This document shows positions 9,461 to 18,091 of a stretch of DNA of 64,000 nucleotides, one piece after another. The position numbers and the translations under genes were made by a program. Position 1 is the stretch's first letter; each line of letters begins with the position of its first letter. The notes beneath the pieces are model-generated. The model made no database searches and was not told the DNA's origin. It worked only from the letters and a program-made list of their open reading frames with translations. This DNA is from Gracilaria domingensis (lineage: Eukaryota; Rhodophyta; Florideophyceae; Gracilariales; Gracilariaceae): NCBI GenBank assembly GCA_022539475.1, contig VCMS01000020.1, positions 248,001-312,000 on the forward strand. Direction: 5' to 3'.

Positions 9461-10440
9461 CAGCCACAAATGATCCATGAATAATTCGTGAATCGATTGA
9501 TGAGTTACAGACAAGGGCTCATTGGTAGTAGTTCGTTTAAATAAAATGCGTAGATGGGAATGATTAGTAAGACAAATAACTTTTTGCACTTGAACATAGG
9601 ATATGTGTTCAGACCGAACGCTGGTCACAGGTTGTTGCTCGTTAGATACACACAGACAGACCGGCAAGACTGAACTGGAATTGAAAGTCTGATTTGTCTA
9701 TATAACCGGCGGCACGAGCTCGTTTTGCTATCATCGTTCTAGACTATCACTATCACAACCACCACAACCACTACTACCACCAAATCACTAAGCAAGTAAA
9801 ATTAACCTTTCTTTCGCAATCCTTTTTTCCCGTAGCGCTTTTTGCGCCACTCTGCCAGCAACCTTTTTTCAAATATACATGTTCCAGCTGGCATGAAATA
9901 TTGCCGTTTCTCATACAGCTGCTAGGCGTTGACCTATCTGTGAGCATTTTAGGACTTTTTGACAACAACGGTTTTAAGTGTGTCTTTGGCTTCTCTATGA
10001 ACGTATAAAGGGACTTTTATCTAGTATACATTCTACTTCTTCTACTCAGTTTTGTGTGGCCCGTTGTTCGAGTGACTAATTCTAATTATCTTTGATTGAT
10101 ATACTGGAATTTGGTGGTTTTGGCGATTTGTGTCATTGGGAAGCAAAAACTTCTCTATTTGAGTATATTTTTTGATTTCTGTTTGTAGGGAGTTTCTATA
10201 TATCTTGGGGGTGTTTTGTCTGCTTTAGCAGATAGCTGAGCTACGTTTAATTCTATTGCTCTCTGAGGTTGTACTTTTGAGCGTCTCTTGCGTTGTTCTC
10301 CTTTGGTTTGCCACCACCCGCGCCGTTTGGTCTGGTAATAAAAAATAGCGTTCTCACTACATTTGCATCACAAAAACATTTTTACATCGTTTTTATTTTT
10401 ATTTAGTGTTTTTTATTGAGGCAGGCAAAACTGAGTGAAT
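9461..10440. other. No gene seen
   Basis: AT-rich sequence with a short ACC/CAC-type simple repeat around 9745-9783 and no frame I can support. Confidence 0.6.
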
Positions 10441-10512
10441 GATTGAATCTCGAACTCTAAGCTCACACACAAAGCACACGAAGGTGGTTACCGACTGAGA
10501 TATGGCCGCTCC
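10441..10512 (-). repeat. tRNA-like sequence, possible SINE head
   Basis: On the minus strand the text reads CATATCTCAGTCGGTAACC near 10486-10504 and GAGTTCGAGATTC near 10446-10458. These resemble the A and B boxes of a tRNA gene at suitable spacing. The acceptor and anticodon stems do not pair well, so it is not a working tRNA. An A/T-rich stretch follows on its 3' side. A tRNA-derived SINE or a decayed tRNA gene are both possible. Confidence 0.35.
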
Positions 10513-10860
10513 AGTGCTTTGGTCCTCAAGTTTGCACTGCGGAGATTTTATCCTGACCTTTGTGACTGCCATCTGCAGCTGACAGCACTACAGATATATA
10601 TGATTTGAGCTGCAGTTGCCCTTTATGGAAGAACAAATTGTTCTGGGCGGCCATGGTGATCTGATGTTAGAACATGACATTGGTTTACTTCGTTGGCGCA
10701 CACATGTAGCTGAAAGAAAATCATGAACTATAATAGCAACATCAATGCAGTATTCAGTTGTGAAATCTGTTCAGATCACTTCTTGTCAGCACTGGTGGCT
10801 TTCATTGCTTGCTGAAGTTGTAGTTATTACACTGCTCCTCTCCCCGAAGCCCATCCTGTT

Positions 10861-11242
10861 TGCATGGAAGATGACAGGTAAAGATATCGTGGAGCAAGTG
10901 AATGAGCAAATTCAACATGTGAGCGGCAACGGCATTGCAACACGCCCTCGGGAGGCGGTGGCCAATCGTTGGTGCATGCTGTCCGCTGCAACGTGGAAAC
11001 TCATACACAGCTGTGTGGGGTCCTCATGCTTTTCGTCATCGTCTAGTCCAATTTCCGTCTGTGCTTCTTCGCCGTTGGCAGTAGTACAGTCGGTAGAACA
11101 GGCGCTCGCACTTGCCATGCGGCAACGATGCAGGGGTTCTGAGGATAGCTCTCCCAGCCCTCCTCCCTCACTCGACTGGGAGACGCGGGAAAAAGCTGCC
11201 ATATATTTGAACTTGCAGAGATGCCATGTCGAGGCAGAATAG
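10861..11242 (+). pseudogene. Fragment with Myb/trihelix-like segment
   Basis: Within a 165-codon frame that opens at 10745, the part GNGIATRPREAVANRW followed by CMLSAATWKLIHSC resembles the Thr-Arg ... Ala-Val ... Arg-Trp pattern of Myb/SANT or NAM-associated DNA-binding domains carried by some transposon-linked proteins. A Ser/Pro stretch and a short tail (DWETREKAAIYLNLQ) follow. Only a fragment is present and no partner exon is visible. Function is not assigned. Confidence 0.4.
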
Positions 11243-11419
11243 CAAAAATGAAAAACGTTAGAAATTTTACATTTTTATGCCGTTGTAGGTGAGCAAAAAT
11301 AGCGCTTTTTTGAAATAGTTTTGCAATATTTTCGTTTATATTCGAAGGACTTTCAGACTCTTATGTTACGTGCAAAAATGTTGCAAAAGGGACTTTTTAA
11401 GTTCTTTAATGGAAGTTCA

Positions 11420-11575
11420 TTGCTGGAATGGGGCAACGCCCAATTACAAAGTTGCTGTTGTAACTTTACTTCGTCTTTGTATCTATCTTGGGTATGTGAC
11501 AAAACAGGTGTTTCCGACATCTCCTTCGTCGGCCGCCGAGCGTGCTTTTAGCCTCTTCATCAGCCCATTTTGCTA
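11420..11575 (+). pseudogene. Possible hAT transposase C-terminal fragment
   Basis: One frame shows KVAVVTLLRLCIYLGY, then VFPTSPSSAAERAFS, close to the hAT dimerisation-region signature (hydrophobic stretch, Pro, Ser-Ser-Ala-Ala, Glu-Arg, Phe-Ser). Nothing else of a transposase is seen nearby. It is a relic at best. Confidence 0.4.
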
Positions 11576-11746
11576 CCCATGTTGTGCAGTAAACCGTTTT
11601 GAAGCCTCCCCACCTCGCGCGGGACATTTCTGGCCCTACTTAAGAACCACAGAGCCACCCACAGCTTCAACAATGAGGTACCATTTCCAAACCTCCGTTG
11701 CTCAACTCAGCAACGACCCCCAAGCGTGTGACACAAACAATTTAAC

Positions 11747-12421
11747 ATGAAGCTTTTGCTTCTTCTCGGCCTGGTGGCAGTGCTCACCACCCTCTTCGCA
11801 CCATCATGCGCCGACCGAATCTGCCCCAATCAATGCCGCCCCAACCATCAGCTCGCCGTGAACGACTGTGAGAACTATCAGAGTGAAGTGTATGCCCTCT
11901 GCGAGGTGCAGCAATGTGCGTCAGGCTTCACGTGCAAAATGCCCGAAAACACTTTTCTAGTCCGCTACGATGACCTGTTCCAGCTCGAGGCCGTCATCGA
12001 GTATACCTGGTCGCCGGAGCGTCGGGACTTGGACACGAGCACCAGGTTGAGGGGCGTGGATGAACCCAAGGTAGGGTTTCAATGCGGCAGCAACACGCCT
12101 TACCTCCGGTTTGAGGGCGACAACTCCAGCTATGGCGGAACTGAAGTGGTTGTGGTTGATATCCAACTCGCTGCAGAAAGTCAATTTGACGACAATACGG
12201 CCATTGACTTGTATGCTGGATGGCATGGCTCGCAGAACCACGGCCCGGCTCAGGTGTCTCTCTACTTACGCAGAAAGAACAATGGCGCTGTGGTCACCGG
12301 CTCGATTTTAAGCACTGCCATTAATCCGGGAACCCAGAATGGGTGTGCCTCCACTCCTGTGGCGAGAATCGTGTACTTCCATGGTAATGATTATTCGCGA
12401 TTGACTCTTTCTCGTGTGTAG
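11747..12421 (+). CDS. Secreted cysteine-rich protein, unknown function
   Basis: The 224-residue single-exon frame starts with a typical signal peptide (MKLLLLLGLVAVL..., predicted cleavage after about residue 22, APSCA/DR). The mature protein opens with a compact module holding six cysteines at 26, 30, 41, 52, 57 and 63. A region of about 150 residues follows, rich in beta-type residues, with two more cysteines (in FQCGSN and NGCAST) and a possible N-glycosylation site (NSS). It probably acts outside the cell. I do not recognise a family. A polyadenylation signal lies ~85 bases downstream. It looks like a real host gene: intact start, stop and composition. Confidence 0.75.
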   Translation: MKLLLLLGLVAVLTTLFAPSCADRICPNQCRPNHQLAVNDCENYQSEVYALCEVQQCASGFTCKMPENTFLVRYDDLFQLEAVIEYTWSPERRDLDTSTRLRGVDEPKVGFQCGSNTPYLRFEGDNSSYGGTEVVVVDIQLAAESQFDDNTAIDLYAGWHGSQNHGPAQVSLYLRRKNNGAVVTGSILSTAINPGTQNGCASTPVARIVYFHGNDYSRLTLSRV

Positions 12422-12505
12422 CTTGACATGATGTACCAAATGTAGCTGGGGGGGTCAACTGTCACTTCCCTGTTATTGGGCAAGAGAGAGTACACCCACA
12501 AAATG

Positions 12506-12511
12506 AATAAA
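12506..12511 (+). terminator. Polyadenylation signal AATAAA
   Basis: AATAAA sits about 85 bases after the stop codon of the secreted Cys-rich protein, a normal distance for a 3' UTR. Confidence 0.55.
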
Positions 12512-12736
12512 TATTTTATAAGAAAGGTTGAATTGTCTAGAAAGTGAGAAAGTTTTGAATCGCTTTCACGGTGTTTCGAAATTGCTTTTCATAAATGTGT
12601 TTAAAATACAAGTTATCCTAATCCGATTATGAATTTGATAAAGCAAAATTATTGGTCATCCTCAATTTCGAAATTAATTTAATTGCCGCCCGGTAAACAT
12701 AATCCTAACAGAGAACAGATTCTTATCGTAGGAAGG

Positions 12737-12743
12737 TATAAAA
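12737..12743 (+). promoter_or_regulatory. TATA box (TATAAAA)
   Basis: A canonical TATAAAA lies 228 bases upstream of the proposed ATG at 12971, leaving room for a 5' UTR of about 200 bases. Out-of-frame ATGs occur between them, for example at 12852. Confidence 0.5.
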
Positions 12744-12970
12744 CGCCAGCCTCGAGCACATATCGAGCACCCTCCCTCCCTCACGCGTTTGCCGCACTTG
12801 ACGTAGTTACTCGAAACACATCAGAAACACCCACACCCACGCAGAGAAATCATGCATTCTTGGTCAACTGCAGACACCTTCTTCCTCTCTGTTGTATTTG
12901 TCATCCCAGTCTCTCCTTCGATCCTGAATGTTGCACTCTCGCATGTTGTGCGTATGTCGCTCCTGATTCG

Positions 12971-14203
12971 ATGAGTGGGTCCTGCGGGGAGATTCAGAGC
13001 TTGTGGTCGGAGGAGGATATGGAGGGATCGGGCTCTGTGTCGGAAAGCGCAGAAGGTTATACTGAGAATGAGTACTCGTCTGATCAAGATTTAAAGGAAT
13101 CCTTATTCGAAGAAAAATTGCCGTCCGAAGAAGGCGTTCGTCGCCGGGGGATTCGGTATTTCTCGTCGGAAAATCCGTTGGAAGAATTGAGTGCTCTTTC
13201 GGAGAGCCCAGGAAGTTGCTCCGAGCAAGAGTATGCCTGCGGTGAAGATTTGGAGGAATATCTATCCGAAGAAGAACTACCGTCCGAAGATGGCGTGTAC
13301 CACAGGGAAACTCGGTGTTTGTTGTCGAAGAAGCCGTTGGAGGGATCAAACTTTCTTCCGGAGTGCGATGAATGTTGTTCCGAGGAAAAGTATTTCTACG
13401 ATGAAGATGTGGAAGAACGATTTTTGGACAAAAAAGTGCTGCCCGAAGATGGCATGCCCTGCGTGAGAATTCGGTGTTTGTTTTCGTCTGAGGGACTAGG
13501 ATGCGAAGAATGTTGTTTTGAGAATGAGAATTCCTACGACGAAGATGCGGAAGAACGAGAATTGGACGAAGAACTGCTGCCCGAAGATGGCATGCGCTGT
13601 GCGAGAATTCGGTGTTTGTTTTCGTCTGAGGGACTAGGATGCGAAGAATGTTGTTTTGAGAATGAGAATTCCTACGACGAAGATGCGGAAGAACGAGAAT
13701 TGGACGAAGAACTGCTGCCCGAAGATGGCATGCGCTGTGCGAGAATTCGGTGTTTGTTTTCGTCTGAGGGACTAGGATGCGAAGAATGTTGTTTTGAGAA
13801 TGAGAATTCCTACGACGAAGATGCGGAAGAACGAGAATTGGACGAAGAACTGCTGCCCGAAGATGGCATGCGCTGTGCGAGAATTCGGTGTTTGTTTTCG
13901 TCTGAGGGACTAGGATGCGAAGAATGTTGTTTCGAGAATGAGAATTCCTACGACGAAGATGCGGAAGAACGAGAATTGGACGAAGAACTGCTGCCTGAAG
14001 ATGACATGCGCTGCGCGAGAATTCGGTGTTTGTTGTCGGAGAATGTCAATGGGGTTGGAAACGGGGGACTGTACGCTTGCTGCGCCGTGTGCGATGACGG
14101 CGGCAGACGCACTGGATGCGCTGTCGATGACGATCGCGTGCCCCGCCGCCGCCGCCGCCGCCGCTACTGCCGCCGCCGCTGCTGCCGCCGCGGTGGTATT
14201 TAG
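12971..14203 (+). CDS. Acidic tandem-repeat protein, unknown function
   Basis: The frame is open from about 12683, but the first in-frame ATG is 12971 (MSGSCGEIQSLWSEEDM), giving about 410 residues. The body is a chain of acidic, cysteine-containing units. Early units are diverged; the last four are 46-residue units, nearly identical, each with GLGCEECC, SYDEDAEERELDEELLPEDG and an Arg-rich link (RCARIRCLF). The tail switches to Arg-rich text coded by CCG repeats. No known domain, signal peptide or membrane segment is seen. The identical copies imply recent expansion or homogenisation. It may be a host protein or a repeat-driven ORF. Confidence 0.55.
   Translation: MSGSCGEIQSLWSEEDMEGSGSVSESAEGYTENEYSSDQDLKESLFEEKLPSEEGVRRRGIRYFSSENPLEELSALSESPGSCSEQEYACGEDLEEYLSEEELPSEDGVYHRETRCLLSKKPLEGSNFLPECDECCSEEKYFYDEDVEERFLDKKVLPEDGMPCVRIRCLFSSEGLGCEECCFENENSYDEDAEERELDEELLPEDGMRCARIRCLFSSEGLGCEECCFENENSYDEDAEERELDEELLPEDGMRCARIRCLFSSEGLGCEECCFENENSYDEDAEERELDEELLPEDGMRCARIRCLFSSEGLGCEECCFENENSYDEDAEERELDEELLPEDDMRCARIRCLLSENVNGVGNGGLYACCAVCDDGGRRTGCAVDDDRVPRRRRRRRYCRRRCCRRGGI
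13483..14034 (+). repeat. Minisatellite, four 138 bp units
   Basis: Unit starts at 13483, 13621, 13759 and 13897 are exactly 138 bases apart and nearly identical, for instance at TTCGTCTGAGGGACTAGG. Because 138 is a multiple of three, the frame is kept. More diverged copies lie upstream (about 13160-13482). Confidence 0.95.
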
Positions 14204-14842
14204 GTATCGTTTATTGGACGAAGAACTGCCGTTCGAAAATGGCGTGTCTTGCGAGGGAATTCTGTGCTTGTTGTTTGTCGGACAGTGTCAAGGGAGCAGG
14301 AAGCGGGGGACTGTACGCTTGCTGCGCCGTGCACGACGACGGCGACGAACGCACTGGATGGGCTGCCGACGACGATTGCGTGCGCCGCTGCGCGCGCCCC
14401 GCTTGCGGCGGCGACGCCGGCGCAGTAGTACGTAGATCTGGATCGGTAGAAGTGTTGTTTGTCTAGTCTAGTGGGAATCTATCGTACCAATCTACAGCTA
14501 CACTCTAAAGTACAGCTTCAAGACTGTCATGGACCGAGCGCGCAACGCAGCGCTCCATTACGGCCGTACGTTGGCACGCGTGGCGCAGCTCCACACCGGG
14601 GCCAAAAGTGGCGTTGCACATGGAGCACTCCGCGGTGCCGCCACTGTGCGTTTCAGCCACGTCCGTTGAACCAGCTCAGCTCAGCTGCGGGCGGCGACAC
14701 TGGACTTTGGTAATCACTCCGCCTAGTCCCACGCCGGGACCGGAACGGATCGTTTGACGGATCTCAACAGAGAAGTCATTGGCGGGATTGGGATGCGAAG
14801 AATGTTGTGCTGAGGAAGAATACTTGTGTGATGAAGGTTTTT
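14204..14842 (+). pseudogene. Decayed downstream copies of the acidic-repeat gene
   Basis: After the stop at 14203, the stretch 14205-14410 repeats the end of the gene: LLDEELPFENGV corresponds to the LDEELLPEDG motif, and GGGGGACTGTACGCTTGCTG occurs in both copies. A third relic at about 14780-14842 reads GLGCEECCAEEEYLCDEGF and then stops. Either the gene was once longer or duplicated segments decayed in place. CCG-rich simple repeats punctuate the copies. Confidence 0.65.
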
Positions 14843-16000
14843 AGAGGTATGTAGATTGGCATCCGAAGATGCTGAATGGAGGTACCCTGTACATGTCAAT
14901 GGAGTGATGTGCCATTGATAGTGAGCTCTTAGAGCGTAAGCTAATGAAGATATATATATCGGTATATCAAAAAAGTTTTGGTAAAAGAAAGTCTTTTCTC
15001 GATGATGCTCAGTGCGCCCGAGTACGTTGCAGACGCTTTGGTGGATGCAAGCACGAGCCGATGACGTCGCGGTGCCGACAAGTGATGTATAATTACAAAA
15101 GTCCGTTAGTGCTGGTATGGTATCATAGTATTTATTCTGTTGGGGGTAAGGTGAAGTTATACGATAATATAATGCGCAAATGCAAGATGAAACGCATGCC
15201 CTCGGAGAGAGTTTATTGCGGTGGGGCTGCGCATTGTGGCTTGGCTTGGCTTGGCTTGGCGTGGCGTGGCGTGTCCGAGATGGACGCGTACGGCAGATGA
15301 AGATGTTTGGGCGTCGGGTGCGGCCGATTTTGCATGGGGTCGATTTTGCATGTGGCCGATTTTGCATGCGATATAAAAGCTCAAGTTTATGGAGGATGGG
15401 AAAGGGCTACGCTGTAGTACGAAGAAGATGATGAGACGTCATTGCCAAACAGGAGTCGGGGGGGGTCGACTTTGAGCAGGAAGACAGCTACGAAAATTGC
15501 GGAAGCTTGAGAGGAACAAAGCCGTGTTGATTGCGGTTGGGAGTTGGGAGTTGGGAGACAGCTCGTCAGCAAGCGGCCTGAGCCGGTTGCGATCGGGCGA
15601 GGAGGCGAGGCGTGTCAAAGCTTTGAGGCGATTTGGGCGCATGAATGAAACGGACAAGACGTACGTGCGCCGATTTGTTTGATACAAGCGATATGCCAAA
15701 GTGGGGCGCCGATGGGCGACCGCGCGGTCGGCGGCGTGGAGGTTTTGTTCTGCGGCGGCAAGTTTAGGGCTTTTTGCTGGCGTTGGTTTCCTTGCTGTGT
15801 GCAATGACTGCACACGATACGTGGGAGCATTATTTCGGGAGCGGAGATGGTAAGTTGATAGCGCGCATTGATTTTGGGGCGGGCTGGCAGCCGCCGCGGG
15901 GCGAGGCGCGGCGTTACGAAAGCGTGCGTGTGTATGAATGGGCGCATGCGCCCGTAGATGTGTATCCTTAGGATGTTTGGGCGCGCGCTTGTTTTTTTAA
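14843..16000. other. Spacer with simple repeats, no supported gene
   Basis: It contains a GGCTT/GGCGT pentanucleotide run at about 15236-15270 and the promoter-like cluster listed separately. Open frames here lack any recognisable domain and change with strand, so I do not call them. Confidence 0.55.
15325..15378 (+). promoter_or_regulatory. Three 16-bp-spaced CGATTTTGCATG boxes plus TATA
   Basis: The 12-mer CGATTTTGCATG occurs at 15325, 15341 and 15357, exactly 16 bases apart. ATATAAAAG follows at 15371. Repeated boxes directly before a TATA are promoter-like. No convincing ORF follows; the first ATG downstream (15397) opens only a few codons. Confidence 0.4.
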
Positions 16001-16776
16001 TTCATTGCCGAATTTGGAGCGCGGCGGCCGCCCCGGCGCCGAGTTAGCCGAGCACACGGCGGCGCCGTCGAGCGCGGCAGCGTGGCCGCCGCCGCCGCCG
16101 CCCTGACGTCATGGGCGCGCGGCGCGCGCCGCCGCCGGCCGCAGCCAACCGCCGCGCATCGCTCGCTGCGCGCCCGCGCGCCGGGCGTGCCCGCGCGGCG
16201 CGAAGCGCCGACAGTGACGACACGTCGGCGCGCGCGTTCAACGGCCGCGCGCCCCGGCCAGTCGCGCCGCGCCCGCCCGGCGCCGCGCTCGCGGCCGGCC
16301 GCGCGCGCCCAACCGCCGCCCTTCATCCGGCGGCGCCACGCAGCGCGCCCGCGCGCCCGCGCAAGTTGATACCGCCTCGCCGCGCGCCGCGCCGCGCCGC
16401 GCCGCGCCGCGCCGCGCCGCACACGTAACTCTACGCGCCGGCGCGCGCGCGCGCGCGCGCTCAGCCAGCCGGCGCCGCGCGCGCCAACGTGCACGCCGCT
16501 TTCCACGCGCGGCTGTAATGGGGCGGCGCGCGCGCGCGCGCAACGTGGCGAGCTGGCGCGCGCGCGCATCCACGTACGCGCCGCCGCCGCGCACACGCCT
16601 CGCGCGCCTGAATTGCGCGTCGTGCGCGATGCGCGCGCGCGCCGCGCCGTGGCTGCGCGCGCGCCGCGCGCGCGCGTACACGCGGCCGCCGCATACGTGG
16701 GCGCGCCGCCCGCGCCGCGCCGCCGGCGGCCGCCTCCAGCGGCGGCGGCGGCCGCCGCCGCCGCCGCCGCCGCCGC
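16001..16776. repeat. Extremely GC-rich island with CG, GCCGC and CCG repeats
   Basis: The stretch is almost entirely G and C, with a GCCGC run at 16385-16420, a CG run at about 16440-16460 and a CCG/GCC run at about 16739-16776. Open frames on both strands follow from the lack of A/T stop codons. It lies directly upstream of the LPMO-like gene and may be its CpG-type promoter region. Confidence 0.8.
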
Positions 16777-16782
16777 TATAAA
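16777..16782 (+). promoter_or_regulatory. TATA box (TATAAA) of the LPMO-like gene
   Basis: TATAAA stands alone inside GC-rich sequence, 175 bases before the ATG at 16952. The only A/T cluster at that place, it is a convincing core promoter element. Confidence 0.6.
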
Positions 16783-16951
16783 GCGCCGGCTTCGCGCCGC
16801 CCCCGTCCATCTTCCAGCCCCATCGGCATTCGTCAGCGCCATTCCACACCCGCCCGCTCGTTGACCGCCGCCGCAGCCTATTTGTCGCCGTCTGTTTCGC
16901 CCAACTCCGCCGTCGCCTCGCCCATTTTTTTGCACACTCGCCCCCGCCACC

Positions 16952-18091
16952 ATGAACAGCGCCGTCGTGTTCGCCGCCCTGCTTGTGGCGCTGCTGTCGC
17001 CCGTGCACGCCCACCAGTCCATCGCGTACCCGTGGCCCATGTCGCGCATGAACGCCTGCCGCCTCGGAAAGTTCAAGGACTGCCCGGGTCCGTGCCCCAA
17101 CGACGAGATCCGCGCCGACATGTCGCCTGACATGCCCTCCATCACCGTGTCGCGCAACGCCTTCGTCACGCTCAACACCAAGCGCAACAACCACGCCGGC
17201 GGCTTCTCGCGCTGGAGTATCGTCAACGTCGCCGACATGAACAAGCGTGAGGCGCACGACAACAACGCCTTCCTGTGGACGTGCGCCGATCTCAACCGCC
17301 AAAAGTGCGACAGCCTCAACTACGAACGCGACTGCAGCTTCGATGGAAAGGGCTACTTCTACCAGCACGACATCCAGATCCCGCCCGTCTACCCCAACGG
17401 CGTGTACGTGCTGGGCTGGGCGTGGTACGGCGGCACGCAGGGCCACGGTCGCGGCGGCGACTTTGGCGACTACTACGACTGCATGTACATCAACATCGAA
17501 GGCGGCGCGCTGGAGGACACGCACCGCCCCAAGTTCGAAACCGGTCCGTCCGGCACCGCCAAGGACGGCAAGTGCGCCGCTCGCACCAACCGTCTGCAGG
17601 ACTGTCTGAGCGAGCCGTGCCGCGGGCGCAACGCCGCCATGCGCGTGCCCCGCGAGTTTGATAACAACAGCAAGCCGCCGCTGCTGCAGAGGCGCGTGTT
17701 TGTGCCGCACCAGATCGAGAGACCGCCTGCCACCGCCCCCACCGTGTACGGCATTTCCATCCGCAAGGCGAATGACCCCAGTACCGTGTATGCATCGTCC
17801 ACGCAGGGGGGCATTGCGCAGATTCGCTTGACCGGCCAGGCGATCACGATCACGTGCGATGTGGAGGGCTCCATTGACAAGGTGGAGTTCTACAAGCATG
17901 GTGAGGATTTGTTGGGCACTGACACCACCGCGCCGTACAGCGTCAAGGGTGAGTACAGGTCGGGCAACGGCTACCGGTACAACCCGTACCGCTACAAGAG
18001 GGAGGACGACATCTACATGTTGTCCTGCGCCACTTACGGAACGGACGGGAGCGTGCAGTGGGCTCGATTGGAAGTATGGCAAACCAAGTAA
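16952..18091 (+). CDS. Secreted LPMO-like copper oxygenase with Ig-like C-terminus
   Basis: The 379-residue protein has a signal peptide (1-20, ends SPVHA) whose predicted cut exposes His21, as required in lytic polysaccharide monooxygenases, where the N-terminal His and a second His bind copper. A second His stands at 81 (NNHAGGFSRW), and Tyr174/175 in DYYDC may be the axial residue. GVYVLGWAWYGG (about 150-161) is typical of chitin/cellulose-binding LPMO-like proteins. Many cysteines suggest disulphides. Residues about 265-379 resemble a bacterial-type Ig-like domain (VEFYKHGEDLLGTD...APYSV). It likely acts on cell-wall or storage polysaccharide outside the cell; substrate and AA family are not determined. 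Single exon, GC-rich coding, ATG in a CCACCATG context. Confidence 0.8.
   Translation: MNSAVVFAALLVALLSPVHAHQSIAYPWPMSRMNACRLGKFKDCPGPCPNDEIRADMSPDMPSITVSRNAFVTLNTKRNNHAGGFSRWSIVNVADMNKREAHDNNAFLWTCADLNRQKCDSLNYERDCSFDGKGYFYQHDIQIPPVYPNGVYVLGWAWYGGTQGHGRGGDFGDYYDCMYINIEGGALEDTHRPKFETGPSGTAKDGKCAARTNRLQDCLSEPCRGRNAAMRVPREFDNNSKPPLLQRRVFVPHQIERPPATAPTVYGISIRKANDPSTVYASSTQGGIAQIRLTGQAITITCDVEGSIDKVEFYKHGEDLLGTDTTAPYSVKGEYRSGNGYRYNPYRYKREDDIYMLSCATYGTDGSVQWARLEVWQTK

Noticed and set aside
12864-13349. 161-codon minus-strand ORF
   Set aside because: It is the shadow of the acidic-repeat gene on the other strand.
13483-14034. CRISPR array
   Set aside because: Units are 138 bp, contiguous and protein-coding, with no unique spacers.
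14723-15367. 214-codon minus-strand ORF
   Set aside because: Composition follows local simple repeats (GGCTT run) and no domain or start context supports it.
15997-17319. 440-codon minus-strand ORF rich in Ala and Arg
   Set aside because: It is read from CG/CCG simple repeats and is low-complexity; not supportable as a gene.
16238-18082. 614-codon minus-strand ORF antisense to the LPMO-like gene
   Set aside because: Its length comes from the very high GC content, which removes stop codons. It has no recognisable domain, while the plus strand has a signal peptide and active-site motifs.
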